A stretch of DNA of 43,400 nt. It comes from Dorea_A sp016295505 (lineage in GTDB: Bacteria > Bacillota > Clostridia > Lachnospirales > Lachnospiraceae). The stretch covers positions 1 to 43,400 of the forward strand of contig NZ_JBDOHS010000019.1 of NCBI RefSeq assembly GCF_039832105.1. Direction: 5' to 3'. Shown here piece after piece: positions 23,444 to 32,901 of this stretch. The translations under genes and the position numbers were made by a program. Within the stretch, counting starts at the first letter, position 1, and each line of letters opens with the position of its first letter. Below the pieces are notes generated by a model. That model worked only from the letters and a program-made list of their open reading frames with translations. It ran no database searches and was not told the origin of the DNA.

Positions 23444-24358
23444 TTACTCTCCTCTTTTAATGCTCATTATCATTTCGAACATTTGTTCTAATTCATCATC
23501 TGAATAATATTCTATTTCAATCTTACCTTTGCCTTTTCCCTTTGATGATATACTTACTTTTGTACCAAATATATCTTTCATTTTGTTTTCAAGGTCCCGA
23601 TATATAAACGAATTTTCAACTACTTTCTTCTCTTTTGGCTTCTTCGGATTTTTAATTTCTTTTACGAGTTTTTCCGTTTCTCTTACGCTCAGTTTTTCAT
23701 CAAAAATCTGACTGGCAAGTGTATACTGAAGTTCCGGATCATCAATCGCAAGTAATGCTCTTGCATGTCCTGTAGTGATCATATCGTCTATAATCATCTG
23801 CTGTACTTTTGAATCCAATTTCAAAAGTCTCATTGAATTTGTTACAGCTGTTCTGCTCTTTGATACTCTTTCTGCCACTTCATCCTGTTTCAGATTGAAC
23901 TCCTCCAGAAGCCTTTTGTAAGCCATTGCTTCTTCAATCGGATTCAGGTTTTCTCTTTGAATATTCTCAATCAGTCCTATTTCTACAATTTCCTGATCGG
24001 TATATTCCTTGATAATGACAGGTACTTCCTTGATCCCGGCAATCTTTGCTGCTCTCCATCTTCTTTCACCAGCGATAATCTCATAATAGTCTTTTCTTTT
24101 TCTAACAATCAATGGTTGAAGAATTCCAAACTGTTTGATAGAATCTGCCAGCTCAAGAAGTGCATCTTCTTCAAAGCTCTTACGTGGCTGGTCCCTATTG
24201 GGTTCTACCATATTAATCTTCAGCATCTGTACGCCAGATTTCACTTGATCTTCTTTTTTTTCTTCTGCCGCCTTTTCTGATGTAATTGTCTTTATATTTT
24301 TATTATCGGGAATCAGACTATCCAGTCCTTTCCCTAACCCCTTCTTTTTTACCGCCAT
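23444..24358 (-). CDS. parB: Chromosome partitioning protein ParB (Spo0J)
   Basis: A 304-residue ParB. The N-terminal domain contains the CTPase motif GERRWRA (97-103), then ENIQRENLNPIEEA (about 134-147). The central helix-turn-helix (LKQDEVAERVSKSRTAVTNSMRLLKL) reads parS, and a C-terminal dimerisation segment ends the protein. It loads at parS as a CTP-dependent clamp, spreads, organises the origin and works with ParA. Four perfect parS sites lie 0.8-1.2 kb away at 25197-25598. It starts nine bases after the parA stop. It is much closer to Spo0J than the two element ParB-like proteins at 17-20 kb. Confidence 0.97.
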   Translation of the reverse strand: MAVKKKGLGKGLDSLIPDNKNIKTITSEKAAEEKKEDQVKSGVQMLKINMVEPNRDQPRKSFEEDALLELADSIKQFGILQPLIVRKRKDYYEIIAGERRWRAAKIAGIKEVPVIIKEYTDQEIVEIGLIENIQRENLNPIEEAMAYKRLLEEFNLKQDEVAERVSKSRTAVTNSMRLLKLDSKVQQMIIDDMITTGHARALLAIDDPELQYTLASQIFDEKLSVRETEKLVKEIKNPKKPKEKKVVENSFIYRDLENKMKDIFGTKVSISSKGKGKGKIEIEYYSDDELEQMFEMIMSIKRGE

Positions 24359-24367
24359 AATATTCTC

Positions 24368-25129
24368 CTATTCCCTGTTCATAACTTCATCAGCCAGACG
24401 CATATAACTGTCCGCTCCGGCAGATTTAGAATCATACAGATTAATCGGCATTCCATAACTTGGTGCCTCTGCAAGGCGGATATTTCTTGGAATAATTGTC
24501 TTATAAATATTTTGTTGTAAATTATCTTTTACATTTTCTACAACCTGTAATGACAGATTTGTTCTCGCATCATACATGGTAAATACAACGCCTTCTATTT
24601 CAAGTACTGGATTTAAGCGTTCTTTTACCAGTTCCACCGTATGTATTAATTGACTTAATCCTTCCAAAGCATAATATTCACATTGAATTGGTACTAATAC
24701 AGAGTCAGCAGTTGTCATAGCATTAATTGTAAGCATATTCAGTGACGGAGGACAATCAATAATCACATAATCATAATTATCTTTTATTTTCTCAATAGCA
24801 TTCTTAATGATATATTCCTTATCTTCTACACCAATCAACTCAATTTCCGCTGCTGATAGATCAATACTTGTCGGGATTACATCCAGATTATCAAGTGCAT
24901 CTTTTTGAAGTACTTCTTTTACATCAGATTCCCCAATCATCAGATCATAAATATTTTTTTCAATTGAATCTTTGTCCAGACCTAATCCACTTGTCATATT
25001 GCCCTGTGGATCCATATCAATAGCAAGAACTTTCTGCCCTTTTTCAGCGAGACATGCAGATAAATTAATTGCTGTGGTCGTTTTTCCTACCCCGCCTTTT
25101 TGATTCGCAATGGCTATAATTCTTCCCAT
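24368..25129 (-). CDS. parA: Chromosome partitioning ATPase ParA (Soj)
   Basis: A 253-residue ParA/Soj ATPase with the deviant Walker A KGGVGKTT at 11-18, DMDPQGN near 38-44 and the Walker B VIIDCPPSL. In Firmicutes Soj binds DNA as an ATP dimer, is regulated by Spo0J and also controls DnaA at the origin, which here is about 9 kb away. It forms an operon with parB and the DUF4446 gene. The non-coding stretch upstream holds four parS sites. Confidence 0.97.
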   Translation of the reverse strand: MGRIIAIANQKGGVGKTTTAINLSACLAEKGQKVLAIDMDPQGNMTSGLGLDKDSIEKNIYDLMIGESDVKEVLQKDALDNLDVIPTSIDLSAAEIELIGVEDKEYIIKNAIEKIKDNYDYVIIDCPPSLNMLTINAMTTADSVLVPIQCEYYALEGLSQLIHTVELVKERLNPVLEIEGVVFTMYDARTNLSLQVVENVKDNLQQNIYKTIIPRNIRLAEAPSYGMPINLYDSKSAGADSYMRLADEVMNRE

Positions 25130-25196
25130 TTATCTATCACCTTTCTTTTTTAGCATGATATTAGTATATCACTTTTTAATTTAGTTATCTACATAA

Positions 25197-25212
25197 TGTT
25201 TCACGTGAAACA
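25197..25212. promoter_or_regulatory. parS site 1
   Basis: Perfect 16-base palindrome TGTTTCACGTGAAACA, the Spo0J/ParB binding consensus, 68 bases upstream of parA. Confidence 0.97.
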
Positions 25213-25277
25213 TATATTTTCTGTTTTACATAATATATTTTTGTTTTTTTATCATTTTATAGTGCTGATATACAAGA

Positions 25278-25293
25278 TGTTTCACGTGAAACA
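25278..25293. promoter_or_regulatory. parS site 2
   Basis: Perfect 16-base palindrome identical to site 1, in the gene-poor stretch between parA and the hydrolase gene. Confidence 0.97.
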
Positions 25294-25440
25294 TTCTATT
25301 ATTTTTACAAACATTTTCGATTTTCAATTATTCACATTTAAGGCTACCTTATCTATATTACACACTTATATATACGATACTTATATATTCCATATTCTCA
25401 TAGATATTTAGTTCTTATTTTATATTACTACTTCTATAAA

Positions 25441-25456
25441 TGTTTCACGTGAAACA
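25441..25456. promoter_or_regulatory. parS site 3
   Basis: Perfect 16-base palindrome identical to site 1. Confidence 0.97.
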
Positions 25457-25582
25457 TTATTGTTATGTATTGGATTATAATATATGGCAATGTGTAAATT
25501 ATCTATACTCATTCTCAACACATAACATTGTGATACTAACTCTAACCAGACGAACTTATCTCCATATTTTCAGTGTAGTAAA

Positions 25583-25598
25583 TGTTTCACGTGAAACA
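25583..25598. promoter_or_regulatory. parS site 4
   Basis: Perfect 16-base palindrome identical to site 1, ending directly at the -35 box of the hydrolase promoter, so ParB binding could affect that promoter. Confidence 0.97.
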
Positions 25599-25627
25599 TT
25601 TACATAATTTTTTAGATATAGTATAAT
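25599..25627 (+). promoter_or_regulatory. Promoter of the alpha/beta hydrolase gene
   Basis: TTTACA (25599-25604) and TATAAT (25622-25627) are 17 bases apart, and the GTGAGG ribosome binding site and ATG follow about 30 bases on. parS site 4 abuts the -35 box. The rest of 25130-25657 is very AT-rich and holds only the parS sites. Confidence 0.75.
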
Positions 25628-25657
25628 TATAACAAATAAAGAAAGTGAGGTTACATT

Positions 25658-26611
25658 ATGAGCTGGAAGAAAAAATTGACTATTGCTGGCGCAGCAATCG
25701 GTATCACCACACTCACATTACATATGATAAATAAGTTTATATATAATAAAGCATCTGATAAAGAAACTGATCTTACAGGAAATAATTACAAATGGAAATT
25801 TGGAAATATATTTTATTTAAAACAGGGAACAGGTAGTCCTGTATTATTGATTCATGACTTATCCTGTTATAGTTCTCACATAGAATGGAATAAGATAATT
25901 GATGAACTTTCATCCACACATACTGTATATGCAATTGATCTTTTAGGATGTGGAGAATCAGACAAGCCTAACATTACATATACATGCTACATGTATGTTC
26001 AGCTGATTAACGATTTTATAAAAGATGTAATCAAAGAGAAAACTGATATAATTACAACCGGTATTTCCGGAACTTTTACTGCGTCTGCATGTCAGAATAA
26101 TCCTTCCAATATTGACCGTATTATATGGATTAATCCGGAAAGTAAGCATGAATTATCAAAAATCCCAACCAGATTATCAAAAACAAGAGCTGCTTTAATT
26201 AATATTCCTGTATTCGGAACTTTCCTCTATAACACAGTAACCAAAAAAGAACAGGTAAATAAACTCTTTCGTGAACAATACTATTACAAAGAAAATAACA
26301 TTGATAATAAGCTCGTTGATCAGTACTACAGCAATGCTCATACATCACATGCCGACTGCAAGTATCTGTATTCCAGTATGATTGGAAGATACACAACGAT
26401 TAATATATCACATTGTCTGAAATCATTGAATAATAGTATTTATATGATTATTGGTAAAGGAAATTATGAAAATGAGATTATTGCAGATGAATACAAGATA
26501 CTTGTTCCTGCGATAGAGATAATAGGAATAGATGACACCAATCATCTGCCACAATTAGAGAATCCAGAAGAATTCATGGAACAGATTGATATTTTACTAA
26601 ACGAATCATAA
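25658..26611 (+). CDS. Alpha/beta hydrolase with N-terminal membrane anchor
   Basis: A 317-residue protein with a hydrophobic N-terminus (about 6-24) that may anchor it in the membrane. The hydrolase fold shows VLLIHDLSC (62-70), DLLGCGESDKP (94-104), a nucleophile-elbow-like TTGISGTFT with S137, and the histidine region GIDDTNHLPQLENPEEF (H296). The elbow reads G-I-S-G-T rather than the classic GxSxG, so activity is likely but not certain; substrate unknown. It is the only plus-strand gene between the tRNA locus and dnaA, and it lies next to the parS cluster. It ends in a long inverted repeat shared with the convergent rsmG gene. Confidence 0.82.
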   Translation: MSWKKKLTIAGAAIGITTLTLHMINKFIYNKASDKETDLTGNNYKWKFGNIFYLKQGTGSPVLLIHDLSCYSSHIEWNKIIDELSSTHTVYAIDLLGCGESDKPNITYTCYMYVQLINDFIKDVIKEKTDIITTGISGTFTASACQNNPSNIDRIIWINPESKHELSKIPTRLSKTRAALINIPVFGTFLYNTVTKKEQVNKLFREQYYYKENNIDNKLVDQYYSNAHTSHADCKYLYSSMIGRYTTINISHCLKSLNNSIYMIIGKGNYENEIIADEYKILVPAIEIIGIDDTNHLPQLENPEEFMEQIDILLNES

Positions 26612-26760
26612 TAAAGGGATTATTGAAAATATATTCATATCACCCTGTCAGTATGCAATGATTACAAGAAAAGCTGAGGTAAGCGAATGAGCGTCGAAGC
26701 GTTCTTGTAATCATTACATACGTCAGGAGGATAACAAAAGAATTTCCAATAATCCCTTTA
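26612..26760. repeat. 149-nt nested inverted repeat between convergent genes
   Basis: TAAAGGGATTATTG (26612-26625) pairs with CAATAATCCCTTTA (26747-26760). An inner arm, CCTGTCAGTATGCAATGATT plus ACAAGAA (26644-26670), pairs with 26702-26727 with few mismatches. The loop contains AAGCGAATGAGCGTCGAAGC. The outer right arm overlaps the rsmG stop. It may be a bidirectional terminator, but the length and structured loop suggest a MITE-like insertion or structured RNA. Confidence 0.8.
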
Positions 26761-27471
26761 TTTTATAGGTTCTTTCGATGGCAGGCCCGCTTTTCTCGGA
26801 TATTTTTTTCCGGTACTTTTGATCTTTTCAATTTGAACCAATGATCTGCCAATATCCGTTCCTGGTAGTTCAAATTTTTCAATCTTTCTGATCTTTCCAC
26901 CGAGTACCTGAACAGCCTTTTTTGAAAGATCTATTTCTTCATCAATTTCTCCTGATTTATAAGGAATGAAGTATCCACCTTCTTTTACATACGGAATACA
27001 ATATTCGCTCAGAGTTGCAAGGTTTGCTACTGCCCTTGATACACACAGATCATACTGCTCTCTGTATGTTGCCTGTTTTGCAAAGTCTTCCGCACGGCCA
27101 TGGATTGTGTAAACATCTTTTAATTCCAAAGAATCAATCACAGTATCTAAGAACTTAATTCTTTTATTCAGAGAATCCAATAATGTAACCTTCAGATGAG
27201 GAAAGGCAATCTTTAACGGAAGTCCAGGAAACCCTGCGCCTGTTCCAATATCAATTACGGTTCCGATCTGTTTCATATTCATAACTTTAATAATTGAAAG
27301 GCTGTCAATGTAATGCTTTTCCCACACTTCATTATACTCAGTAATTCCTGTGAGATTCATAACCTTATTCCATTCAACCAGAAGATTAAAATAAGTATCA
27401 AATTGCCGGATCTGATTCTGGTCAAGAACTACACCCAGGTGTTCAAGTTTTTCAACAATATTCTGATTCAT
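26758..27471 (-). CDS. rsmG: 16S rRNA (guanine527-N7)-methyltransferase RsmG
   Basis: A 237-residue Rossmann-fold methyltransferase. The SAM-binding motif is IDIGTGAGFPGLPLKI (about 70-85), followed by DSLNKRIKFLDTVI and CVSRAVANL. It methylates N7 of G527 in 16S rRNA, in the 530 loop of the 30S subunit; loss of RsmG gives low-level streptomycin resistance. The gene follows mnmG in the usual origin-proximal order, 33 bases away, and its stop lies inside the long inverted repeat it shares with the hydrolase gene. Confidence 0.97.
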   Translation of the reverse strand: MNQNIVEKLEHLGVVLDQNQIRQFDTYFNLLVEWNKVMNLTGITEYNEVWEKHYIDSLSIIKVMNMKQIGTVIDIGTGAGFPGLPLKIAFPHLKVTLLDSLNKRIKFLDTVIDSLELKDVYTIHGRAEDFAKQATYREQYDLCVSRAVANLATLSEYCIPYVKEGGYFIPYKSGEIDEEIDLSKKAVQVLGGKIRKIEKFELPGTDIGRSLVQIEKIKSTGKKYPRKAGLPSKEPIK

Positions 27472-27504
27472 AATATTCTCCGTCGATATGATAATATTAA
27501 CTAT

Positions 27505-29421
27505 TTATGAGTGATGAGCAGCACTGCTCAAATATACAAGTAAAACAGATATATCTGCAGGGGATACTCCGGATATTCTGGAAGCCTGGCCAATCGAAAT
27601 CGGGCGATATTCTTTCAGCTTCTGAACTGCTTCTATGCGAAGACTCTTTACATCATCATAATCAATATCATCCGGAATTTTTTTATTTTCAAGCTTTTTA
27701 AATTGCTCTACCTGCTTTTTCTGACGTTTAATATATCCCTCATACTTAAGAGAAATATCTATCTGTTCTATAACTTCTGTCTCAAGTTCTTCCGGTAATT
27801 CAGGCCTGGAACTGTCAATGTCTTTTACAGCAAGATAAGATAATTCCGGACGTCTGATCAGCTCAGCAATGCTGGTTCCTGAATTCAGAGGTGTACTCCC
27901 ATATGAATCAAGTAACTTCTGCACAGATTCCGTATTTCCTACATGTGCATGACTGAGCCTCTCAATTTCAGACTGTATGAATTCTTCTTTTTTCAGAAGT
28001 CTCTGATATCGTTCTTCCGATATCAGTCCTACTTCATACCCCTTTTTTGTTAATCTCTGATCTGCATTATCCTGTCTTAAAAGCAGCCGATATTCTGCTC
28101 TGGAAGTCATCATACGATAAGGCTCATGACTCTCTTTTGTGACCAGATCATCGATCAATACACCTATATATGCTTCTGATCTGTCGATGATCATAGGTTC
28201 TTTTCCTTCAAGCTTTCTGGCTGCGTTAATTCCCGCTACCAGCCCCTGTGCAGCTGCTTCTTCATATCCGGAACTTCCATTAAACTGTCCTGCACTGAAC
28301 AACCCACTGATATTACGAAATTCCAGAGATGGCTTTAACTGTCTTGCATCGATACAGTCATATTCAATTGCATAAGCATTCCGGACGATTTTAACATGTT
28401 CAAGTCCAGGCACAGAACGGTACATTGCATATTGTACATCTTCCGGGAGTGAACTTGACATACCTCCGATATACATCTCATCTGTCTCAAGTCCTTCCGG
28501 TTCAATGAATACCTGATGTCTTTTTTTATCACTGAATTTTACCACCTTATCTTCGATTGAAGGACAGTATCTTGGTCCGGTACCTTCAATCATTCCAGAA
28601 AATAAAGGTGACCTGTCAAGATTGGCTCTGATGATATCATGTGTCGTCTCATTCGTATAAGTTAACCAGCAGGACGCCTGATCGATCTGAACATCTTCGG
28701 GATTCGTAGTAAAGGAAAATGGAACGACTCTTTCATCACCAAACTGTTCTTCCATCTTGCTGAAATCAACCGTCTTTCTGTCTATCCTTGCCGGTGTTCC
28801 TGTTTTAAACCGGTACATTTTTATTCCAAGCTCTTTCAGGCAGTCTGTCAGATGATTTGCAGCCTGAAGTCCGTTCGGACCGGTGTAAGTGCTGACATCT
28901 CCGTATATACAACGGGCTTTCAGATAAGTACCCGTACAGAGTATGACTGCACGACAATGATAGATCCCACCGGAATAAGTCTGCACACCTGTCACCTGAC
29001 CGTTTTCTGTCATAATATTGGCAACTTCTGCCTGCTTGATCTCCAGATTTTCTTCACTTTCCAGTACCTGCCTCATGGTTCTGCTGTATCTTGCCTTATC
29101 TGCCTGTGCGCGAAGAGAGTGAACAGCAGGACCTTTCGACTTATTCAGCATTTTTGACTGAATAAATGTACGGTCAATTACTTTTCCCATCTCTCCTCCA
29201 AGAGCATCCAGTTCACGGACAAGATGCCCCTTTGAACTTCCTCCTATATTCGGATTACACGGCATCAATGCAATACTGTCTACACTTACGGTAAACATGA
29301 TCGTTCGAAATCCGAGTCTTGCTGTTGCAAGTGCAGCTTCACAGCCCGCATGTCCGGCACCTATGACAGCCACATCGTACTTATCACTATTTTCCCATAC
29401 AGAATTTGCTGAATATCTCAT
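27505..29421 (-). CDS. mnmG: tRNA uridine-5-carboxymethylaminomethyl modification protein MnmG (GidA)
   Basis: A 638-residue FAD-dependent protein of normal length. The dinucleotide-binding GAGHAGCEAA lies at 21-30, followed by the GidA signatures NIGGSSKGHLVRELDALGG and GTYLKARCIYGD, and the helical C-terminal domain that contacts MnmE and tRNA. With MnmE it adds the carboxymethylaminomethyl group to U34 of tRNAs using glycine, FAD and methylene-THF. Its start overlaps the end of mnmE by 35 bases, so the two are translationally coupled. Confidence 0.97.
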   Translation of the reverse strand: MRYSANSVWENSDKYDVAVIGAGHAGCEAALATARLGFRTIMFTVSVDSIALMPCNPNIGGSSKGHLVRELDALGGEMGKVIDRTFIQSKMLNKSKGPAVHSLRAQADKARYSRTMRQVLESEENLEIKQAEVANIMTENGQVTGVQTYSGGIYHCRAVILCTGTYLKARCIYGDVSTYTGPNGLQAANHLTDCLKELGIKMYRFKTGTPARIDRKTVDFSKMEEQFGDERVVPFSFTTNPEDVQIDQASCWLTYTNETTHDIIRANLDRSPLFSGMIEGTGPRYCPSIEDKVVKFSDKKRHQVFIEPEGLETDEMYIGGMSSSLPEDVQYAMYRSVPGLEHVKIVRNAYAIEYDCIDARQLKPSLEFRNISGLFSAGQFNGSSGYEEAAAQGLVAGINAARKLEGKEPMIIDRSEAYIGVLIDDLVTKESHEPYRMMTSRAEYRLLLRQDNADQRLTKKGYEVGLISEERYQRLLKKEEFIQSEIERLSHAHVGNTESVQKLLDSYGSTPLNSGTSIAELIRRPELSYLAVKDIDSSRPELPEELETEVIEQIDISLKYEGYIKRQKKQVEQFKKLENKKIPDDIDYDDVKSLRIEAVQKLKEYRPISIGQASRISGVSPADISVLLVYLSSAAHHS

Positions 29422-30814
29422 TGACCAAATCTTCTCCTATCGTTTCACCGGTGATACTTCCAAGTGCCTCATACGCATCCATAAGATCGATGGAATAGAA
29501 GTCTTCCGGCATTCCGGCATCGATACTTTCATTTACACGATTTAATGCCTCACAGGCATCCTGCAATGCAGTTTTGTGCCGTATGTTTGTAATATATATT
29601 TCATCGTTAAATGAAAGATTTCCTGCAAAAAACATATTTTTTATTGCTTCTTCAATTTTTTCGATTCCATCTCTTTTTTTAGCTGAAACCTCAATAATTT
29701 CAAGGTTTTTAACTATTTTCTGATTACGATTACATGAAGGATTACTTGCAAAATATGCTTTTTCTACATCTTTCTCAGTTACTATCATATCTAAATCTGA
29801 CTTATTTAGCAAGATAATTGATTCTTTTCCTTCAATCATATGGAATATCTCATAATCATTTTCATCAAGAGGGGAGGAAGCATCTATAACATAGATGATC
29901 AGATCTGCAGTATCTGCATAATTCTTTGCCTTATCCACGCCTATCTTTTCCACAACATCCGTTGTATTTCTGATTCCTGCCGTATCCATAATATTGAGAG
30001 ATATTCCCTGCAGATTGATGTGTTCTTCCAGTACATCTCTGGTAGTACCTGCAATATCTGTCACGATTGCTCTTTCTTCTCCCAATAATACATTTAATAT
30101 AGAAGATTTTCCCGCATTTGGTTTTCCTACGATTACAGTCTGAATACCTTCTTTTATGATTCTTCCATTATCACATGTACTGAGCAATTTTTTTATTTCA
30201 GCAATTAGCTCATTTACCACGATCTGAAGTTCTTCCCCATATCCATCTACACTGATATGCTCCGGATCATCCAAAGCAGTTTCTATAAATGCTGTGTGGT
30301 AAATTATTTTATTTCTAATTTCACTAATTTTTGACTTGATATTGCCTTTTAACTGATTTACAGAACTTTGCAATGCATATTCGTTCTGGGACATGATCAT
30401 ATCTCCAACTGCTTCCGCTTGGGATAAATCGATCCTTCCATTTAAAAACGCTCTTTTGGTAAATTCACCCGGTTCCGCCGGAACAGCTCCATTTTTTATT
30501 AAGATTTCCAGAATACGCTTAACAATATATACACCGCCATGACAGTTGATTTCTACCGTATCCTCTCCTGTATAACTGTGCGGACCACGCATCAGCATCA
30601 CCAGAACCTCATCTATCGTCTCTTCATGGTCTGTAATATATCCATAGTGAATGGTATGTGATTTCTGATCTGATAATTTTTTTTCTTTTTTTCCTTTGTA
30701 TATTCTGTCAGCAATCTCAAAAGAATCCGGGCCACTCATTCTTACAATTCCAATTCCGGAATTACTCATGGCTGTAGATATCGCAGCAATCGTAGAATTA
30801 TAATGATTCCTCAT
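29387..30814 (-). CDS. mnmE: tRNA modification GTPase MnmE (TrmE)
   Basis: A 475-residue GTPase. The N-terminal tetrahydrofolate-binding domain (1-120) includes GPHSYTGEDTVEINCHGG. Helical domains flank the G domain, which has the P-loop GKPNAGKSS (230-238), then DIAGTTRD, DTAGIR and NKSD. The C-terminus is FCMGK, a small change from the usual FCIGK; the conserved cysteine is kept. It works with MnmG at tRNA U34. A terminator lies between it and jag upstream, so it may have its own promoter. Confidence 0.97.
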   Translation of the reverse strand: MRNHYNSTIAAISTAMSNSGIGIVRMSGPDSFEIADRIYKGKKEKKLSDQKSHTIHYGYITDHEETIDEVLVMLMRGPHSYTGEDTVEINCHGGVYIVKRILEILIKNGAVPAEPGEFTKRAFLNGRIDLSQAEAVGDMIMSQNEYALQSSVNQLKGNIKSKISEIRNKIIYHTAFIETALDDPEHISVDGYGEELQIVVNELIAEIKKLLSTCDNGRIIKEGIQTVIVGKPNAGKSSILNVLLGEERAIVTDIAGTTRDVLEEHINLQGISLNIMDTAGIRNTTDVVEKIGVDKAKNYADTADLIIYVIDASSPLDENDYEIFHMIEGKESIILLNKSDLDMIVTEKDVEKAYFASNPSCNRNQKIVKNLEIIEVSAKKRDGIEKIEEAIKNMFFAGNLSFNDEIYITNIRHKTALQDACEALNRVNESIDAGMPEDFYSIDLMDAYEALGSITGETIGEDLVNEIFSKFCMGK

Positions 30815-30829
30815 ATCATGCTCCTTTCA

Positions 30830-30893
30830 GAAAAAAAATGAACTGTTTCATAATAATCAGTTGTCTATCTGTATTATGTAACAGTCCATTTTA
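30830..30893 (-). terminator. Terminator between jag and mnmE
   Basis: On the minus strand AATGGACTGTTACATAAT pairs with ATTATGAAACAGTTCATT around a loop of about 19 bases and is followed by eight T. It would end the rpmH-rnpA-yidD-yidC-jag transcript. Confidence 0.85.
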
Positions 30894-30897
30894 CTCA

Positions 30898-31788
30898 TTA
30901 ACGATTATTTCTGTTGCGAACCAGAGTTACAACAACTCTTCTGTATGGCTCTTCTCCTTCACTGTGTGTGGACACTGCAGGATCTGCCTGAAGTGCTGAG
31001 TGAATAATTCTTCTTTCATATGGATTCATAGGTTCCAGAGATACGGTTCTTCTTGTTCTCTTTACCTTGGCAGCAATATTTTTCGCAAGATTCTCAAGAG
31101 TCTCTTTTCTTCTTCTACGATAATCTTCCGTATCTAATTTTACTCTTACATAACCATCCTGCATCTTATTAGCTACTCTGTTGGTAAGATACTGAAGTGA
31201 ATCCAGTGTCTGTCCACGTTTTCCAATCAAAATACCCATATTGCTTCCTTCCATATCAATAGAAAGAGCACCTTCTTCATCTATCGTAGATGTAACTTTT
31301 ACATCCGTCATATCCATTGCATTCAATACATCATAGATGAATTTCTCACAGGTTTCAATTGTCTGCTGTTCAACTTTTACAAGCTCAGGCTCTTTTTTCT
31401 CAGGAACTTCTGCCTCTTTTACCGGCTCTTCCGCAACCTTTGCTTTTTCTTCTTTTACAGGTTTTACCGGTTCTTCTTTTACGGGCTTTTCAGCCTTTCT
31501 TTCCGGTTTTTTCTTCTTTTCTTTCCATTCTCTGGCAGGTTTTGCAGGAGCTTTTTCTTTCTTTACTTCTTTGACCGGCTCCTCTTTTACGATCTCTTCT
31601 ACCGGCTTTTCCTCTACTTTTCTGCGAGCCTTTATTACTGCCTGTTTCATTCCGATTCCAAGAAATCCGGCACTGCCTTTTTCAACCACTATATAATCCA
31701 GGCGATCACTCGTTACACCTAACTGGACCAATGCTTCTGTAATTGCATCGTCTAAATTCTTTGCCGATACAGTAATGTACTCTTCCAT
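30898..31788 (-). CDS. jag: RNA-binding protein Jag (KhpB/EloR)
   Basis: A 296-residue protein. Residues 1-50 form the Jag N-terminal domain, ending GSAGFLGIGMKQA. Residues about 55-145 are a highly charged, low-complexity stretch of K, E, P and V. The KH domain (about 150-220) includes IGKRGQTLDSLQYLTN, and the R3H domain (about 220-285) includes MNPYERRIIHSAL. Jag partners with KhpA in streptococci to regulate cell elongation and binds RNA. It lies 12 bases downstream of yidC, its usual position. Confidence 0.95.
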   Translation of the reverse strand: MEEYITVSAKNLDDAITEALVQLGVTSDRLDYIVVEKGSAGFLGIGMKQAVIKARRKVEEKPVEEIVKEEPVKEVKKEKAPAKPAREWKEKKKKPERKAEKPVKEEPVKPVKEEKAKVAEEPVKEAEVPEKKEPELVKVEQQTIETCEKFIYDVLNAMDMTDVKVTSTIDEEGALSIDMEGSNMGILIGKRGQTLDSLQYLTNRVANKMQDGYVRVKLDTEDYRRRRKETLENLAKNIAAKVKRTRRTVSLEPMNPYERRIIHSALQADPAVSTHSEGEEPYRRVVVTLVRNRNNR

Positions 31789-31800
31789 AACAGACGCCCC

Positions 31801-32868
31801 CTAATTATTTTCATTAAACTTCTTAACCATATTTGCTTTTGAAGCAAGGCTTCCGGCCTTTGCATTTTCTGCTTTTTTCTTAGCCTGTTCTACTTTTGCT
31901 TCTCTCTCTTTATCAGACATGGCTGACTTTCCGCTTCTTGCAGAATCTTTGATACTCTTTGCATTTGCCTGAGCCATTGCATTGATTCTTTCGGCTTTTT
32001 CTCCACGTTTCTGACGCTTTTCAGCAGCTTTTTCTTTATTCTTTTCAAGAATTTCTTCTACAGAGATACTCTTGAGATGTCTGTTGATCAGTACCTGCTG
32101 GAAACATCTTACAAGAGCACTGACAATCCAGTACAGACCAATACCTGTTGGAAGTGTAAATACCATGAATACAGAGAATAACGGCATTGTTACATTCATC
32201 GTATTCATCGTGCTTGCCATCGGATTATCTTTATCCATCTGCTGTCCGGATACAGCCTGTGACAGCTTGATACTCAGATACTGTGTCAAACCTGAAAGAA
32301 CCGGAAGAACGATTGCTGTAATTATGATAATTACAGGAGCAAATCCATAATCTCCACTGTTCTTGATCATCGCAATAGGCGCGATCGTAAGATCAGGAAT
32401 GGTAAGGAATGTATTTACAGCATCCGGAGCTGTCTTGATTGCCGGAACGTAATCTTTGATACTATAAATAACCGGATATAACGCAAACAACAATGGCATC
32501 TGAATCAGCATTGGCAGACATCCTGCAGTCATGGAAGTTCCATACTTATCATATACCTGCTGAATCTCTTCCTGCTGCTTCATCATAGAAGCCTCGTCAC
32601 GCTTATTCTTGTACTTCTTCTGAATTGCCTGGATCTCCGGATTCATAACAGAAGACATTTTTGATGTTCTCTGTTGCTTTAAAGTAAGCGGAAGCATCAA
32701 AGTATATACAAAAAATGTATATAAAATGATAGATAATCCTACCAGTCCAACATCACTTGGCAACACTTTGTCCAGAAAGTTGTAGATAAAGTTCATTACT
32801 TTACCTAACAGCCAGCAAATCTGTCCTACAATCGGCCAGTTAGCGGCAGTCAATAAACTTGGTACCAT
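31801..32868 (-). CDS. yidC: Membrane protein insertase YidC
   Basis: A 355-residue YidC/Oxa1-type insertase with about five membrane segments. The conserved core is present: the region after the first segment carrying NPEIQAIQKKYKNKRDEASMMKQQEEIQQVYDKYG and the hydrophobic helices MLIQMPLLFALYPVIYS and FSVFMVFTLPTGIGLYWIVSALV. The C-terminal tail (about 290-355) is basic and could touch ribosomes. No lipobox is visible. It inserts and folds membrane proteins with or without SecYEG. GGAGG lies eight bases before the start. Confidence 0.96.
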   Translation of the reverse strand: MVPSLLTAANWPIVGQICWLLGKVMNFIYNFLDKVLPSDVGLVGLSIILYTFFVYTLMLPLTLKQQRTSKMSSVMNPEIQAIQKKYKNKRDEASMMKQQEEIQQVYDKYGTSMTAGCLPMLIQMPLLFALYPVIYSIKDYVPAIKTAPDAVNTFLTIPDLTIAPIAMIKNSGDYGFAPVIIIITAIVLPVLSGLTQYLSIKLSQAVSGQQMDKDNPMASTMNTMNVTMPLFSVFMVFTLPTGIGLYWIVSALVRCFQQVLINRHLKSISVEEILEKNKEKAAEKRQKRGEKAERINAMAQANAKSIKDSARSGKSAMSDKEREAKVEQAKKKAENAKAGSLASKANMVKKFNENN

Positions 32869-32901
32869 AGCTTTTTTCCTCCATATGTAGTTGTAAATCT
32901 T

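Noticed and set aside
31337..31696. Plus-strand open frame opposite jag
   Set aside because: Its Ser/Phe/Gly-rich product is the antisense of the lysine/glutamate-rich jag linker.
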